The notes beneath the pieces were generated by a model. It saw only the letters and a program-made list of their open reading frames with translations. It was not told the DNA's origin and searched no databases. Position numbers and translations under genes: made by a program. Below, in pieces: positions 60,775-64,000 of a stretch of DNA of 64,000 bases; the first letter of the stretch is position 1; every line of letters starts with the position of its first letter. This stretch comes from Limnephilus marmoratus (taxonomy: Eukaryota > Arthropoda > Insecta > Trichoptera > Limnephilidae), in contig OU862909.1 of assembly GCA_917880885.1 (NCBI GenBank), positions 34,470,405-34,534,404 on the forward strand. The letters run 5' to 3'.

Positions 60775-60954
60775 GTTACGGCGAATCAAAAGGTTTTTCT
60801 AAGAAAAAATCGTGTTGGGTGTCCAGACAGTCCGATAGTTTATCGTAAGCAGAAAACTGTTTGTTTGACTGAAACAGGAAAAAAATTCTAGAACTTTGGC
60901 TTAAAAGTGCTTTGACGTCATGAAATTTGTACAAGCATTTTTCGTACATTTAAC

Positions 60955-61345
60955 GGCCTCCGTGGTCGAAGATCTCGACTAGCAATACGGAGGATGCGGA
61001 TTCCAATCCCGGTAAAATTCCAAATAAATTTTAATTTGGTTGATTTGTCTAATTTCATAATTGTATTGGGTAATTTAAAATAAAATAAATACAGCATATT
61101 TGCGGCACTTTCCGGGGTGGAAGATACTCTCAGTATCGCCCATGTGTAAGATCAACAATCAGAATAGAAACGTTGCTTGAAGTGGCTTTAGCTATATTTG
61201 GTGATCAGATCTGAATAAGCAGGTACTTTCCCATCAACTTTTCCTTAACCGCAATTGAGGATGCCAAAGTCTTACTGGATCCAGACGGGAGCAGTTGGGA
61301 CTCTTGTGATAAATTCTAAAACAAAATAAAAAAAAACTGATTTTT
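60955..61345 (+). mobile_element. tRNA-type SINE
   Basis: It starts GGCCTCCGTGGTCGAAG, a tRNA-like head, with a probable B box GGATTCCAATCC at 60998-61009 followed by CGGTAAAATTCC. The body (GAAGATACTCTCAG, CTTGAAGTGGCTTTAG, GATCCAGACGGG) is shared with 46640-46870. It ends in an A-rich tail (AAAATAAAAAAAAAC). A good B box and a weak A box suggest pol III origin. Confidence 0.65.
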
Positions 61346-62139
61346 CTGCGTGGGATCTACACCAAAATGCTATTATATTCAGTTCTAAACCTTATTTTCA
61401 TCATGTGCAATTTAGTTTAAAACATATTTTAAAGTTCACTGAAAATACGTCAAATTCATAAAATATGTCACTTAATACGCATATACGAGTAGGTATAACA
61501 TTTCAATCCAATCTTTGGACGAAACCCGGCGAAATAATAAACTAATAAGGGTAAAGCTGTAATAAAATACACGTATCTGTATTGGCTGAAAAGCAGTGAA
61601 TATTGATTATTTTAGTAATAAAATGAGAACATAATTGCTGATACATGCTTTTAATACCTCTCATTCGAAATATGGTAATCGCACGCCCTAGTTCATGCTT
61701 CCATATTTTGATTTTCCTTGAATCAATACGAGCTAAAATGTCATTCCAATAGTGTCGAGTTCACAACCAACCCCAACCGCCGCCATCGCGATGTCATCTA
61801 AATTGATTGCCTGACGTAACTCGATGTTACAGCTCTCGGTATCACCTATCAGCCATCACCTTGTCATCTGACACGTTATACATGCAATATTTCATAAAAT
61901 CCACGTTACCATAGATACTAGAAAGCCGAGACTTTTTTTATACTTGTATTTTTGCTATACTTTTCCTTTTATATAATTTTTGTTTTATATGTATAATTTT
62001 TGGCTTCATATTAGTTTATTATAAATCTAATTAGAGGTAAAGTCACGAGAAGGAAATCTATAATTGTTTTTATTTTGTCTATAATCCATATTTAGAAAAT
62101 GAAAAAATGTATACTGTGGATTTCATGAAAATGAATAAA
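61346..62139. other. No recognised feature
   Basis: AT-rich DNA without a gene or clear repeat ends. Confidence 0.4.
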
Positions 62140-62569
62140 TCTATATAAATAAAAATGAATCGCCGAAATGTATGTACGCGCATAACTTCCGAACGACTGC
62201 ACCAAATTGGATAATTATTTTTATTTTCTGTTCGTTATTGTCAGGACAAGCTCTGGCATTATGAAATTTGTACAAAAAATTGCAATAGGTGGCACGCGAG
62301 CTGTTTGAAAACTGAATGTACCGACTCTGAATGTATGGAATGCGAGAGGTAGGAGGGGGGAGGGGGGTTCGCGGGACGAGGGAAGGGGGAGAGTGGAGTG
62401 GGGAGAGGAAAGGTGGAGGAGACGGAGTGCAAACGCAAAAGGGGAAGGAGACGCGGGAGAGGAAGGGGTGGAGGAAGGGGAACGGGAACGAGACGAATGG
62501 GAAAGGACACGCAGGCAGAAACAATTTCCTCATTAAATGGCATAGCAACGCATGCCGGGAACCAGCTAG
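62140..62569 (+). mobile_element. Non-autonomous Helitron, + strand
   Basis: The 5' end TCTATATAAATAAAAATGAA is preceded by A, and the 3' end GGGAACCAGCTAG is followed by T. The hairpin GGCAT...ATGCC lies 11 bases before CTAG. The purine-rich interior (GGAGGAAGGGG) is the complement of the pyrimidine tract in the other copies. It is internally shorter (430 bp). Confidence 0.85.
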
Positions 62570-62709
62570 TAAATAAATAAACTTTCAGAACAGCTGGCCA
62601 CGCTTTACTACATTTTTTTAAAACCTCTTTATCTAATTAAACTTAATTACTACAAAATAAAACAATTTGCATTCGGTGGAATGGAAAATAATGCATTCAA
62701 AATTACAAT

Positions 62710-63591
62710 CATTTTTGATTTGATCAAATCTCCCTTTGTTGCTTGATTCGTCCGGCCCTCCACACTAGCGACCAAATTCTCATGAAAGCGTTGTAAACTG
62801 ATAAAATCGAATATTACCTAAGCTATAAAAATAAAAACGTCGAACCTGTACCTCTGTCAGCCTATCAGAAATACCTTTTTCATTTGATTTTGAATGCTTA
62901 ATTTGCAATTCATATTCGCTGAATACCTACCTAATTCTCACAGATAGACGGAAAATGTTAAGATGTTCATTATAAGATACATATTTAGCGAATATAAATT
63001 AAAAATTAAAACATAGGAATCGACATGGAATTAATTTATGTTGGGGCAATAGAGTATAGTCAGTACAGCCTCCTCTCAGGTTCCCAGCCTTTTTGGGCTC
63101 ACTGCCCACTTTTCGGTATATTTTAGTCAACCCAATGAACGAATTTATACACGACGAATTTCATATATCCTGAAACTCATACTATACGCGGGAAACTGGT
63201 GCATCTACATCACGTGGAGATCTGAGCATTTCGTTTTTTTTAAGTGAAAACTTCTTCAGCAGCTTTGTTTTTTTTTTCATAGATTTCTTTAAAGTACAAT
63301 AGGCCACTTGCATGGATTTCATAACGACTTGGAAAAAATCATGTGGATAGATCTTTTTACTAAGATTAAGAAAATGTTAGTAAAATTGTTTAGAAATGTA
63401 CAGTTGTTTTTATTTTTAAATAAATAAATCCATTATTTGGGCTCATGACGTCACTACATGAAAATGTCCCGTCTCCGAAAATGTTCCTATTACTTTTAAA
63501 AAATTCCACACTGATTTATTTTTTTTATATGGCATCACTTTGATTTCAGGCGAATTTTTGAATTCGTTCACTAGATTTATTGTTTGTTCTC
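62710..63591. other. No recognised feature
   Basis: AT-rich DNA with no exon or paired repeat ends. Confidence 0.4.
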
Positions 63592-64000
63592 TGCGAACTT
63601 ATCATTTGATTTCACTTTTTGACAGATTTTCTGAAGAGAACCCCGTACATTTTAGATGTACGGGGTTCTCTTCAGAACGTGAAGAAGATGTTGGTACGTG
63701 TTTTAGAGGTATAATGATTATGGTGCTGATTTTAACAAAATAAAATTTTATAATATTCTTATTATTATTATAATTTACAAGCACAAGTATATTACATTGA
63801 ATTTAGTAATATTTACGCTGTACAATATAATGATTTATGATCAACAAGATGGATCAAGGAAAAAATATTTATGAGATGTAATATTTTTGGTATGCCTCGT
63901 TATTCTCCTGTGCAATTCGTGTGGAAAACGTTCTTTTTTTTTTAAATGATTTTCGGCTATGTAATTATCGTTTTTTCACACCTATAAAATTATGTCCCGT
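63592..64000. repeat. Right copy of the 63.6-kb-spaced direct repeat
   Basis: Matches 1-361 in the same orientation and runs off the window end. Compared with the left copy it has a perfect hairpin at 63629-63677. Confidence 0.8.
63629..63677. repeat. Perfect 22-bp hairpin
   Basis: The arms 63629-63650 and 63656-63677 are exact complements (core GAAGAGAACCCCGTACAT) with a 5-base loop TTTAG. The left copy at 36-62 keeps only the first arm (ATGAAGAGAACCCCGTACAT). Confidence 0.9.

Larger units (their letters stand above)
59434..60830. mobile_element. Foldback element with five-copy satellite core
   Basis: Long inverted arms flank the core: left about 59434-59720, right about 60360-60570 plus 60775-60830. 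The right arm is split by the MITE 60576-60774. Shared blocks are TTTCGGTTTACGGAAGG, GGAAAGCAATATTAACAAAG, ACGACTTTAAAATTTTCTAT and CGACATATTGGAAGTATTAT. The core 59837-60290 is a tandem repeat. It is non-coding. Confidence 0.85.

Noticed and set aside
60955..61025. Functional tRNA gene
   Set aside because: Tested as a tRNA because of the B box, but no cloverleaf closes and it continues into a SINE body.

Overview
This window is eukaryotic nuclear DNA, almost certainly from an insect. The genes have short exons with GT-AG introns, the three recognisable genes are metazoan, there is an interstitial run of the insect telomere repeat (CCTAA on the + strand), and transposon debris fills most of the space. 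Helitrons with TC...CTAG ends and the RTE-like and tRNA-like repeats fit a moth-like (lepidopteran) genome, but the order is an inference; another TTAGG insect is possible.

Four host genes can be assembled with all intron phases agreeing. (1) 6327-12218 (+): five 3' exons of a single-pass membrane protein with a fibronectin type III domain followed by a ZP-N-like domain. Its 5' end is not seen. (2) 14395-18458 (-): TANGO6 (TMCO7), five exons, about 928 residues. (3) 22715-27972 (+): NEDD8, three exons, 77 residues ending RGG-K. (4) 36461-47098 (-): a UBE2Q-like ubiquitin-conjugating enzyme (UBE2QL1 type), three exons, 262 residues, with a GC-rich promoter. NEDD8 and the E2 both belong to ubiquitin-like pathways, but nothing in the window suggests co-regulation.

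The rest is layered mobile DNA. hAT-type elements with 8-bp target-site duplications lie at 3302-4176, 25474-27334, 25973-26887, 28572-30704, 29544-29944, 39356-41641 and 40720-41378, several nested in one another. Three non-autonomous Helitrons (808-1430, 39758-40384, 62140-62569) keep a hairpin before CTAG. Further layers are a family of TTACGTAA-ended elements with TAA duplications, pogo-like TA elements, several foldback elements, a dispersed SINE-like retroposon with a conserved 3' double hairpin, a tRNA-type SINE, and 5'-truncated LINEs. One LINE sits antisense in intron 2 of the membrane-protein gene with a clean 12-bp duplication. Another lies in intron 2 of the E2 gene.

The most unusual structures are: a 2.2-kb inverted-repeat element at 52343-54561 with seven exact copies of TCGCGGGTGCAAC in unrelated flanks; a foldback element at 59434-60830 whose core is a five-copy satellite with telomeric repeats, the same unit also occurring in a different foldback element inside NEDD8 intron 1; and a diverged direct repeat of about 400 bp at both ends of the window, the right copy carrying a perfect 22-bp hairpin.
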